Below, one piece after another: positions 45,079 to 55,986 of a stretch of 64,000 nucleotides of DNA. A model generated the notes under the pieces. The model saw only the letters and a list, made by a program, of their open reading frames with translations, ran no database searches and was not told where the DNA came from. Position numbers and translations under genes: made by a program. Source of the stretch: Zymoseptoria tritici IPO323 (Eukaryota; Ascomycota; Dothideomycetes; Mycosphaerellales; Mycosphaerellaceae). The DNA lies in assembly GCF_000219625.1 (NCBI RefSeq), contig NC_018215.1, positions 1,488,001 to 1,552,000 on the forward strand, given 5' to 3'. The number at the start of each line of letters is the position of its first letter. Position 1 is the first letter of the stretch.

Positions 45079-45980
45079 TTAATTATCGCTATCTTCGTCC
45101 GAAGCGTCCTCTCTACGCTCCTAAGCGGCCGTAGTACGCACTAAAGCCTTTAACGCCTCCCTATTAGTCTTTCCCGTACCCCTAGCGTACGTATTAAACC
45201 TCTCTAGGGCCTTACTATTGCGATGCAAGGTAGTCTTATACTTATTAAGCTTTTCTATTAACGACTAGACCGTAATAGCGCCCTTTAGATTAATTAGGCG
45301 GCTTCTCTTAGACCTCGGGGTCCCGGTAGCAGCCTACTCCTACATCCTAGCGTTAGTATAGTCTAAAATACGCTAGAACGGTATACTTACGGCCTTCTCT
45401 ATATAAGTAGCAGCCGACCTGTCCCGCTTCTTAACCTTTTAACCCGACGTGTCCTACTCGCCGGTACCCTAGTGCAAAGTAAGACCCTCCGGGCCGCGAA
45501 CGCTGTTTCTAAGCTCCCTAAGGCGCTAACAGTTAGCATACTAGTCTAAAATAAGCTAGAACGGTATATACAACTTAATCGAACTAGCAAACAGGAGCAC
45601 CTTGCTCCTTAACTTCTTCTTGTTGTCCGCGTTCGCTACCGGATTAGCGTACTCTGCTTAAATCTAGGCATTAATAGTATCCTACTCGTCCTTACGGGCC
45701 GGAGGGAGCTATTTAAGGTTAGCCTAGATCTAAAAGACTCTAGAATAGTCTAGAAATATCCTACCTAGAAACAATCGGCGTTTCTGTCGTCTAGATAGCC
45801 GGCGCATTTAGCAGTAATACCCTTAATAGGCTTCTCTAACGCTAACTAGCATAGTTTAGTTAAGTCTTTGTTCTGCTTAATGTCTTTAATGCAATTAAAG
45901 CACGGATTATAGTTAAAAGTCCCGTTGCGGACCTTTCTAGCGTAATCGTTGCGTACGAGGGCCGCGGCGGCGGAAGACAT
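45079..45980 (-). pseudogene. Antisense reading frame inside the Gypsy element, function unknown
   Basis: The frame is antisense to pol, in the 1.3 kb between chromodomain and 3' LTR. It starts with ATG at 45978-45980 (MSSAAAALVRNDYARKV), has paired Cys (NPCFNCIKDI; CAGYLDDRNADC) suggesting a zinc-binding N-terminus, and ends TAA at 45079-45081 after ERREDASDEDSDN. Two frames are used, switching near 45770, which fits one intron or an indel. Within each frame nearly all stops are TAG at places where Trp or Gln would be natural (for example ANLK-TAG-LPPARKDE). The coherent C-terminal half (EKLNKYKTTLHRNSKALERF) is helix-rich. This was a real gene before RIP, not noise. No family is recognised. 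Confidence 0.6.
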
Positions 45981-46196
45981 AGTGTGTCTGCGCTAATGTT
46001 AGCCTTGCTAGACCTAAACTAGACTATACTAGTACTACCCTAGATTACTTACTTTTAGTAGTTAGTAAAGAAGAGAGAAAGTTTAGAAGAAGAATTAAAT
46101 TAATATAGCGACGCTATAGACCCGCAAATCCTTCTAGATTAGGACATCTAGCAGCTAATAGCTTATAAATTTTCTACCGCAACTAAGGTTAGTTAT

Positions 46197-46212
46197 AGAG
46201 AGGGGAGGGGGG
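46197..46212 (+). other. Polypurine tract of the Gypsy element
   Basis: AGAGAGGGGAGGGGGG directly precedes the 3' LTR, in the expected position for plus-strand DNA priming. Confidence 0.8.
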
Positions 46213-46215
46213 CAA

Positions 46216-46544
46216 TATAAGGACACCCTTACGATAACGTCTCCTACCTGTCCTAACCTAGACTATCCTAGCACTACAGATTACCGGTGCTATCTTATCT
46301 AGCCTAGACTAGGACATCCTATAGAGGGACGAACCTTACGGGCGTACGACGGCCCCCGAGCGGACGTTAGACTACGACCGGTACCTAGTCTAGGCGGAGG
46401 GACGCATTTAGTAATACGAAGGGCGAGTACATAGCCTCGGGGGACGCTCTCGTCTATTCCCTTCCTTATCGAATCGACTCGTTATATTCTACAACTATTT
46501 GTTTTCGGTGCAAGCCTACATTCCCTCTTAAGGTGCTTCTAACA
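46216..46544 (+). repeat. 3' LTR of the Gypsy element
   Basis: 329 bp partner of 39746-40074. It keeps the terminal CA (AACA) that the 5' copy has lost and shows fewer RIP-type changes. Confidence 0.95.
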
Positions 46545-46549
46545 GTACG

Positions 46550-46992
46550 TCTACTATAGCACCTAGACTAAAAGTAAGAAGTAGCGTATAGCCTATTAGG
46601 CATACTACCGGCCTTTCTACGCTAATGCAATCTCTTAAGCGACTATCGAAATATGCTCGAGTAGGGTATAGTTAAGCGGCAGCGCCGGTAATAGTTTACG
46701 CTATTATAAGAGCATTAGTGTTAATTAAGTAGTGCAATGTAGGGGTAAACTTTAAGATTAAGAAAAACTATATGTTTCTTAAGGTTATCGACCTAAAGAC
46801 TATATAGACGCCGTAATTCTAAATACCTAAAAGGGGTTAGTGTCTTATCGCTAATATCCTATAATATTATATAGGACACTAACTACGTAATTAAGCTATT
46901 AGAGTTAATATCCCTAGTCTTACCCTATTTTATAAGTTAACGCTAGTAGATTAATATACCCCCGAGATCCGTTTATATTATACTAAACGATC
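46550..46992. other. RIP-mutated sequence, unassigned
   Basis: About 440 bp with no readable coding content. It contains a polypurine-type motif on the minus strand (GGATCTCGGGGGTA, near 46957-46975) similar to two copies near 49.85 kb, so it may be the 3' end or LTR of an older element. Confidence 0.45.
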
Positions 46993-49420
46993 TTAACGCT
47001 CGCTCTCCTCGCTATTAGAGTCGTCGTCCGGACCTTCGATTTCGGGGTCCTTCTTTAGTAATACCTTAACGTCCTCCTCGGGTAGTAGAATATTAATAAG
47101 CGCTAGGGCGGCGGCTTAACGACGGCGTTAAAGTTTAAGAGATTCTAGCTCGAACTCGCCGGATCCGCTAGCTATAGCGTTAAAGACGGCGGCTCCTTAG
47201 CCTCTTCTACGTTAGTTCCCCGCTATCGCGGTTATAGCGTCCTCCTCGGCGTAGGCGTCTCTTATTATCCGGTCGGGAGTAGTAACGTTACTCGATCGAG
47301 GTCCTTTAGGTAGAGGTAAGGGAGCGACCTTCCTAGCGTTACGGTTTATCTTTCTAGTCTTCGATTACTTAGACTTAGTATTAACGCCTATTACGTTTTC
47401 GTCTTCGTCCTTATCTTAGCGTTTACGTTTCGTGGGCTTCTCGACCTTAACGGTAACGGCCTTAGTAGGTTACTTCTTTACTAGTACCTTCTTCTTAGTC
47501 GGCTTAGGTATAGGTATAAGCTCCTTCTCCTCTTCGTCGGAAGAGTCGTTAATAGGCTAATTGCGTTATAGGCGAGCTAGTAGTCCGGAGTAGTACGGAG
47601 TAAGGTAGTTTTCTAGATCGTTATCTCCTTTAGACTCTTCGTTAAGGGCGTCTAGGGCAGCCTAAGCGACCTGTCTCTTCTTTTTACGTTCCTTAGAGGC
47701 CTTAGACTTACGATTATGTTCTTTTACTATCTAGCGTATAGTCTTAATATCTAGGATCCGGTTGTTTCTAGCATCGGCTTTAGGCTTATTTAGGGTTTAG
47801 TCGTCCTAGGTCGGTATAGCGTAGGCGCGAGCATAGTTTTTTAACATCGTAGACGTAGCGATAGGGTCGATACTTTTAATAGTTTAATCCTTTCCTTCGC
47901 CCTTAAAGGTATAGAGGGCCTCTAGGTCCTTAAGAATCTAAAGAAGTCTAGGGTAGTAGATAGTAACTCCGCTCTTTATATCGTTAAAGATACGTTTAAG
48001 CTAAGTAAGAATGTCGATATATAGGACGTTAATAATAAAGGGAGCTAACGGGTAAAGTTTTGCTAAAGATAGCGCCTTAAACTCCTTTATACGGTCGATC
48101 GAGTTAAGGAGGGTAAGTAGGATAGACTTTAACTACCTCTTAGGCTTTAACTTGTTTTCCGTAGTATCGCGTTAGAGTACTCCGTCTTCTCCTTTATTCT
48201 ACCGGAACGCCTAATCCTTCGTTACGCTAAAGTTAGTAAACTGCCTAAATTCTCTAGAGAAGTCGTCGAATGTATCTTAGTAAGTCTTAATAATCTTATC
48301 GGTAATTTTAGTTATTTGTCTAGAAGAGTTATAGGCCTTTTAGCACTCTACTACCTACTAGTTGTACGTAGGGTCTTAGGAGTACGAGTTAATTTCTTCG
48401 TTAGGGTCTACTAAGGTTAGTTCTAACGACGTAAAGTCTCTATTATAAAGGTTCTACGTAAGGGGCTATAGTTAAAGTTACCCTTTCTAGTCTTCTTCGT
48501 AGGGATAGGGTCGACTTCGGATCTATCCTACAACTCCTTCTTAATGTTAGCGGCTTCGGACTCGGCCTCTTTAGTAGCTTTACGTTATTTCTCTACCTTC
48601 TTCTCTACTTTCCGGATAGCTAATTCTCTCGCCTTTACGTCCTAGTATACTATTACGTCCTCCTCGGTTATAGGAGCATTTAACTTAATCTTTATTTCGT
48701 ACAACTAAATAGCTTTAAGGTCCCTAGCTTATTAGGCCTAAAAGGCCTTATCTAATTGTCCGGTAACTAGTTTAGCTTAATAAAGTATTACTACGTAACT
48801 CTTAAACTTCTTCTTCTCGAGGATAACCGTTTCTTAAGAAGGAGCGTTGTCCTTATTTAGGACTTTAGCTCTAGCTGCCGTAGTATCCTTCTACGTATTC
48901 CCGTCGTTTTAGACTTATACGCTTTAATCCGGCATCTATACATTGCTCGAGTTTTAGACTTATACGCCTTAATCTAGCATCTACGCATCGCTCGCTACGC
49001 GCTAATTAAGGTAACGGTAAGGGAACATGTCGTCTTAATCGCTTAGTAGATCTTCGGTAGCTATTAATTCGGCGTTAACTATAGCTTCGGCTACTACGTC
49101 GATCGCGTCCTCTTCCCTTATTTAAAGTTACGCGCCCTACTAATTGTCCTAAACGTTATCTTACGTACGAGCGGCTACGGCCTTAGCGGCAACTTAGCGT
49201 AGCTGTTCTAGAGAGAATAGATTAATAGGAGTGTCGACGCGCGCGTTCGGGTCGTTAGCGTTAATACTAGACTAGTTGTCGCCTATCGTAGAGGTAGTTT
49301 TCGAGTAGTTTCTCGACTTCTTAGTTAATTTAGGGACGTTTTCGAGTGCGTTAAAGTCTAGAAGTAGTGCCTCGTTCTCGGGGTTAAGGTTGCGCCTATT
49401 TCTAGTATTTACTATCGCGA
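46993..49420 (-). pseudogene. Long unidentified reading frame in heterochromatin, RIP-mutated
   Basis: A minus-strand frame (with shifts) can be followed for about 2.4 kb, from text near 49420 (NTRNRRNLNPENEALLLDFN) to a TAA at 46993-46995 after DDDSNSEESER. It is strongly charged: coiled-coil-like middle (REKVEKKVEK-type repeats near 48600, ITEEDVIVY near 48680) and a Lys/Arg-rich C-terminal third (KPTKRKR near 47420; DRIIRDAYAEEDAITAI near 47270). Stops are mostly TAG. No reverse transcriptase, integrase, transposase or helicase motif was found. It could be a large Gag, an accessory protein of a non-autonomous element, or a captured host gene. Confidence 0.45.
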
Positions 49421-49849
49421 TAGTGCTACTATATAATATTAACACCTCTACTAATACAAAATAAGGTAGTTAAAGAAAAGAAGAGAAAGTAGAAGTATAA
49501 ACGGAAAAGATATAAGCTCTAAGAATAAGTATAGACTAGTGCTAAGGAATGCGTTACGGGTTTAGAAGTACGCGTAGTTCGGTATATAATAGCTATTTAG
49601 GCCTTTAGCAGCTACTCATTTTAGTTTAGCGCAAAAAGTAAAGTAAATTCGGCTTTAAAAGGGTAATCCGGTCGTTAGATTCCTAGATATATACGTCCTA
49701 GACTACTTGTTAAGGTAGTAAACGTAATAATTTAAGTCCGTATATAATGTATATATAAGGCTATATAACGGCTTATAATCGTTGTATAGACTTCTTCTTT
49801 ATAGTAGAGTTAAGCTAGGCGTTTGCCTGCCCCTTACCCCCGAGATCTA
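49421..49849. other. Probable Copia 3' LTR zone
   Basis: AT-rich RIP-mutated sequence beyond the end of the Copia reading frame and its purine-rich motif. By position it should contain the Copia 3' LTR, but the matching 5' LTR is outside the window, so the borders cannot be set. Confidence 0.4.
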
Positions 49850-50828
49850 GTAGGGAGGTTTTACTATTAGCGTAGTCCTTACCCCCTAGATCCGGTAGTA
49901 TTAATATCCGGAGCTAGTTTAGAAACGCGCGATGCCGTTGTACTAATAGTAGCTTTGTTATACCGTCCGCCGGCATTAAGGTAGTCTTTACCTATTCGAC
50001 TTTAAGGTCTCCGGCTTAGTACCTTTCGCGCAGCTAGCATTGTTATATATCTATATACCTTATCTTCGTATCTAGCTTTTAGCCTTATGCCGTAACGACT
50101 CGAATAGTTTGTTTGTTATTATATAATAATCTGCCCTTACTATTAAGGCTAAGGTCTATATACTTAAATACTCTTTCCTACTAGATTATTTCCGTTCCAG
50201 CATAGCTTAGCGTATATAGCTCTAATTCCGTTAATAATTTAGTAACTATAGTCTGTTTCGTAGACTTCTAGTCGACAATTCCTCTAAATAGGAAGAAAAC
50301 TATACCCTCTAAGCTTCTTCGCGTCTCTAGATCGTCCACGAAAGAGGCATCCGAGGCTCCGAAGAACTCTAGTAGTTATAATAGGTATATTAGCCTACTG
50401 TCGTCTTTGCTATACTAAACGCTTAATTAAGAGCTCTATAGTAGATATCTAATATAGTAATCTACTACTTTTAAATAGTACTCGGCTAGATTTACTAGAT
50501 AACGTACTAGTAATAATACTATAAAGGTAATATCCGGTCTTATATAGGATGCTACGAAGTTAAGCGATCTAACTTTAGACTACATCTCCTTAATTATATA
50601 GGGTTTTGCCTTCTCGTTCGCCGGTTCTTAATTAAAGTTTACTAGTAGAGGTATATCTGCCCTCTTTTCCGTTAATAAGATGTTGTATCTTCCGGCTACC
50701 TTCTTAATATAGGTTTCTTAGTTAAGCTACATGTCCCTAGTCTCTCTGTTCCGGATAATCTTAATTCTATAGAAGTAGTCGATAGGTCCTATAACCCTTA
50801 TCTCGTATTTAGCTATAAGCCTCTTCTA

Positions 50829-50844
50829 TATATCTTCGGCGTAA
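50829..50844 (+). repeat. Left target-site duplication of the full-length LINE
   Basis: TATATCTTCGGCGTAA (16 bp), repeated exactly at 55971-55986. It is part of the interrupted Copia RT frame. Confidence 0.9.
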
Positions 50845-53800
50845 GCTACAAAAAAAAAAAAAAAAATCATGCCAACGCAGCCACCACACGAACAGAGAGG
50901 CCTCCAGGCCTCTCAACACGCAGCAGTCTACCCTTAGAGGAGGCAAAACATTTAGGGAGGTTAGGGAGTGAAGGAAGGAGGAGGGGACTATCCTCCGCCT
51001 TCCCAAGCCCCCCTAACTACCCTAAACTACTTAAAAGGCCCAAAAGGCTATTAGCAGCACCTTAAGGAGCTGCAAATACAGTCAGAAATCAACAAGGACA
51101 TGCAAAAACTAACTAATGAAGTAGCAAAGGTCCTATCCTCCCCCTAGGAGGAAACCCTAAAGTCTCTCCTCCTCTCCCTCCTCTAGAGGGCACAAACTAC
51201 CCTCCTGCACACTCTCTAAGGGCAGACAGTTATCTAGAGAGTCTAGGAAATCTAGAAGACCATCCAGGCTACCTAGCCAAAGACCTAGGCACAAGCTGCA
51301 GCCCTCCCTAAACAACAGACATCTAGCTAGGTATACATAAAGCTGGCCCCGCCCTAAAGCTACTACTTCCTCCTTAAGATCTAGAACCTAGCAGAAAGAG
51401 AAGAGATCCAGAAGAAGACAAGCATAGAGATTGTTAGGGAGTTAAAAGACCTAGCAGTGCTAGCAGTAAAGAAGCTAGAAAGCGGAGACATTAGGGTTTT
51501 TACCTACAGCTAGAGCTCCTAGGAAAGGCTAGAAAGGGACCTTAAGTAGGCCTAGGACAAATACCCTAGTGCTAAAGCTATGGTGCAGCTCTTCTAAGTG
51601 CTAGTACATAGTGTTAAGATCTAGACTATTAATACTAAGAGTTAGGGAACAAACACTTAAATTAAGGAGGAGAATAGAAGACTCTACTCACACCTAAAAG
51701 TCCTTAGAGTAGGATAGCTAAAAAGCAAAAAGGGAAGGGAAGGCAAGGACTTCTCTTCCTTAATCCTAAATGTCCAGAACACAGCATAGGCAAAGGAAAT
51801 CGTTGTTAAGGGACTAGTTCTCTAAGGGAACATTCTAGTTGCAGAAGAGTTCTACCTACACTAGAGACTAACACAATGCCTTAACTATAGACAGTTTGGA
51901 CATATTACAAAGCACTGTAGAGGCACACAAACCTGTAGAAAGTGCTTAGGAAACTACAGAACAGACACATGCAAGGAGACTAAAGCAAGGTATAGCAACT
52001 GCTAGAGGGAGCACCTATCTTAGTTAGCAACCTACAAATTCAAGCAAGCGGTAATCTTGAAGGCAAGGCAGTTTAGGAGCATTATAGCCTAGGGATTGTG
52101 TGGGAAACCCTCCTAAACCCAGCCGGAGGAGAGTTGGACAATAGTGCAACTAACAAACATAAGGAAAAGAAGGGCTAGCCCTATCGACAGTAAGCAAACT
52201 AAAGGCAACCAGATTAGGAATCTAGCAGGGAGACCAAGAGCTATCCTAAGAGTAGGACAAAGCTAGGCTAACAAGATTAACACAATGCTAAGGAGCTCTA
52301 CACAGGAGGGCTACTAACAAGCACCCTAGGTACAAGCAGGAAAGCAGCAGCAGGACTAAGCCTAGGACCCCGGACAGGAGGACCTAGAAATAGGAGAGAG
52401 CGACATTAAGGACCACTTCTTCCTAACACAGGATAAATAACACACTAAAGGAACTTAACATCCTACAGTACAACACAAACAAGAGTAGCAACTAGATCCA
52501 AACCCCATTTATGTAACAAATGAACCTAAGAACCTACTACATTGTTGCAATCCAGGAACTATAGGTAAACACCTCCACTAGAGGGAATGTTAAGCAATAC
52601 CTAGGATACTACATAGTAGTTCTAGAAGGAGAGATACCAAGAGTTGTTACATATGTATTAAAGGAACTGCAGCCAGAAACCTAGGAAGCCTGGCCAATTT
52701 GTAAGGACCTAATTAGGATTACCCTCCTCTAGACAGAGCCAAAACTCCACATCTTAAACTGCTACAACCTAAGTAGCCTAATAACAGGCAGAGACCTAGG
52801 TACCCTCTAGGAAGTTAGGAAGGCTCTCTAGGACATAAAGGAAAACCAGCACATCCTAGTTGGGGACTTTAATCTGCATTATTAGAAGTAGGGAGCACAA
52901 ACAGCAACAAACTAGCACTGGGCTGCAGACTACCTAATTAAGACGGTAGAACAGGCTAATATACAGCTCCTCCTAGAACTAGGTACAACAACATAGGAGA
53001 GAGGACTAAGCATTCAAACCCTTAACTTGGTCTTTAGGACAAAGGAAATCCAGGACCAGATAACACAATGCAGGACCTACACTAAACTAGAAACAGGGTT
53101 AGACCACCTTCTAATCTAGACATTACTCTTTACCTAAGGCATTATAGAGCAAGAGAACCAGAAAAGGCCACAGTAGAAGAAGGCACTATAGAAACAAATT
53201 AGAACTAAGATCCTAGAAGCAAAGGGAGAGGCTAAATAGCTACCTACAGAGGGAAAGCAGAGCCTAGACTAATAGGCACTCTAGCTTTAGAGGACAATCT
53301 AGCAGCTGGTTAAGGAGCTAGTACCACAAGCCCGACCCTTACTATACGCAAAGATAAGTTAGGACCAGGAAAGCACCAGGCTGGTTAAGAGAGCGAGGAA
53401 GGCTAGGAGAGCCTAGAGGGAGAACAAATCCCTCCTAAACTACCTACTTGCACTTGGAACTGCATATGCAAAGAAGAGGCATATTAAAAGGAGCGGGAAC
53501 CTAGCTTAGAGGAAAACAGTTACAGAGATCTTAAAGGATTAGAGCAAGATATAGAAGTTTGCAAGGTAGGCAAGAGAAAGGGCAAACAAAGGACCCTCTC
53601 TTCCCTAGTTCCTAGGCATTAAGAACAAGGCTAGACTCCTCTAGATAATAATATCTAGGAAGGCTAAGGCCCTTATAGAGGAGTTCTTCCCTTAGCCGAC
53701 AGAGGTAGACCTTATAGACATAACAGGATCTATACTAGCCCTAATCCCTATAGACTGTACAATTACCTAAGGAGAAATCCTAGCTACAATCTAGAGGCTT

Positions 53801-55970
53801 GCACTAAACAAGGCACTAGGACTAGATCAGATCCCAAACCTATTCCTAAAGAAGACAAAGAAAGAGCTAGCAGACCTCCTACAACTATTCCTACAAGCCT
53901 ACATAGTACAAGGATACCTCCCTAGGCCCTTTAAGGAATCTACAACAGTAGTCCTTAAGAAGCCCCAGAAACCAGACTACTTAAAGGCAGGAGCCTACAG
54001 ACCAATCGCCCTGTTAAATATAATCTCTAAAGTCCTAGAGGCCCTTATAGCGACAAGGCTTAGTAGGGCCGCTAAGGAAAGAAACCTGTTCCTACTAAAC
54101 CAGATAGGAGGAAGACTAAAAAGGTTAACAACATCAGCACTAGAGCTAGTAACTAAACAGGTCTACTCTATCTAGGGAAAAGGCCTAGGGAATGTAGCCT
54201 TAATACTGTATTTAGACATCTTAGCGGCCTTCCCAAATGTTTCACACCCAAGACTGATCTACTACCTAAGAATGTGCTAAATACAGCTAAACCTAGTAGC
54301 CTTTGTAGAATCCTTCCTTTAGGACAGGACAACATGTCTTAGGCTAGGGAACTACCTTAACATACTAAGGCCCTAGCATATAGGAATCCCCTAAGGATTA
54401 ACAATGTTACCTATCCTCTTCCTGTACTTTGCAAGAACCCTACTTCCTCTAATTAAAGAAATAGGAGTATTAGCAATAGGCTTTGTAGATAATACAAACA
54501 TTCTAGCCTTTAGAAAAAGCATAGAGGAGAACTGTAGAAAACTTAAGAGAGCCTATAAAAAATGTGCAGAATAGGCAAAGACTTATAGAGCAGTCTGGTC
54601 CCTATAAAAGTACATGCTAATCCACTTTACAAGGTTAAGAAGGAAACATAACCTACAAGCTACAGTTAACATCTAAGGATTTAATAGCAAACCCGTTCCT
54701 AACCTTAGGCTTCTTAGAGTGCAAATAGACACTAAACTTATATAGAAACCCTACATTAGGAAAGTTGCAGAGAAAGCAGAGTTATATATGAACTCCCTGT
54801 ATAGGCTTAGCTAATCAACCTGGGGAGCATCCTTCTAGAAGGCTAGGCACATCTACACTATAGTTATAAGGCTAGCAATAGCCTTTAGCTATAAAGTGTA
54901 GGCAAAGGTAGAAGGGGTTTAGAAGGGATCTAAAAGCTAGACAAAAGAGCTTAAAGCAGTCTAAAATGCTGCCCTAAGAAGGATTACTAGAGCATACAAG
55001 AGTGTCCTACTAGGAGTACTCTAACAAGAGGCAGAGATACTACCCTTTAATCTATATATGCAGCAACTAGCTTTAAACTAGGCAAGGAAGGAGGATGGGC
55101 GAGATGTAGGGAGGTACACAAAGGCAGCAAGTTAGGCACTCTTAAATTAGGAACAGGGGGCCTAGAGAAGACAAGGACATCGAAGAAACTAGAAGGCACC
55201 CTACGAAACTGTATAGGAAAGACTCCTAGAAAAATTCTAACAGGAGGGGGGAAACTAAGATAGAATACCCCTAAACAGATCCTTTATTCAGGAGAGATAG
55301 AAAGCAAGATAGGAGGCAGAAGTTAGAAAGAAGAGACAATATAGCAATAGGAGGTTACCTACAGTATAGACAAATAGAGGAAAAGGAAGGTCTCTACATT
55401 AGAACTAGACAAGAGCATAGAGCACAATTGCTACACAGATAAGGACTAAGCACATTAGATTTAATGCCTACCTAACAAAGAGAAGAGTCCTAGGGAAGAC
55501 ACTAGAATATAGCTGTGGAAGTTAGGCTTAGACAGTAAAGCATATAGTAATGTTCTGCCCTCTCCTCTAGGGGAGAGACAGAACATTCTAGCAGCTAGGT
55601 ACATCTAACTAGAAAAGCATAATGTTAACAAAGAAGGGTCTTGGGGCAATTGCAAAGTAGATAATTAGGGAAGAAGTCCTAGACTAGTTCCTACTAGCTA
55701 AGGAGGAGTAGGAACGAGAGGAGAGGGCTAAGGGAGCCTAGGTACACAACCTAGTAAGAGGATAGGATAACAGATCCTTCTAGAGTCTAAAAGAGGAACC
55801 TAAAATGAAAGGTGTCTACTAATAGTCCTAGGAGACACAAGTAGAGAGAGATTAGGAGGGTTTTTATGCCTATGGCTTTTTGCCCTTAGTAAAATTTAGG
55901 GAAGGCTGCTTGCCCTATACATAGTTACATAGAGGGATAGATCAGCAATACAAGACTTTATTATTATTAT
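50845..55970 (+). mobile_element. Full-length non-LTR retrotransposon (LINE, Tad/I-like), lightly RIP-mutated
   Basis: A 5.1 kb element between 16 bp target duplications. ORF1 region: nucleic-acid-binding zinc knuckles near 51878-52005 (FGHITKHCRGTQTC, KARYSNC). ORF2: an AP endonuclease with ILVGDFNLHY near 52855 and ETGLDHLLI near 53095; reverse transcriptase at about 53800-54700 (ALGLDQIPNLFLKK, YRPIALLNIISKVLEALI, LYLDILAAFPNVSHPRL, FVDNTN at 54483-54500 where the catalytic FVDDxN is expected); and a C-terminal zinc motif (SCGS...TVKHIVMFCP near 55515-55560). The 3' end is a (TTA)n run instead of poly(A). Stops (TAG, TAA) interrupt both frames, but CpA and TpG remain common. The first bases include a 17-nt A tract. 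Confidence 0.93.
50850..50866 (+). repeat. A17 homopolymer at the LINE 5' end
   Basis: Seventeen consecutive A residues five bases inside the 5' border of the LINE, preceded by GCTAC. Confidence 0.95.
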
Positions 55971-55986
55971 TATATCTTCGGCGTAA
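55971..55986 (+). repeat. Right target-site duplication of the full-length LINE
   Basis: Exact copy of 50829-50844, directly after the (TTA)n tail. Confidence 0.9.

Larger units (their letters stand above)
39746..46544 (+). mobile_element. Chromodomain Ty3/Gypsy LTR retrotransposon, complete but RIP-mutated
   Basis: A full 6.8 kb element: two 329 bp LTRs, 5 bp target duplication GTACG on both sides (39741-39745 and 46545-46549), and a polypurine tract before the 3' LTR. Internal order is gag with zinc knuckle, protease, reverse transcriptase, RNase H, integrase, chromodomain: the chromovirus order. The LTR edges read TATAAGG...AATA/AACA, which is TG...CA after RIP. Reading frames are interrupted mainly by TAG, as expected from CAG or TGG mutation. 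Between chromodomain and 3' LTR lie about 1.3 kb holding an antisense frame that standard chromoviruses lack. Confidence 0.95.

Noticed and set aside
39746..46544. Inactivated gene cluster of host origin
   Set aside because: LTRs, target duplication, polypurine tract and gag-pol-chromodomain order make it an LTR retrotransposon.
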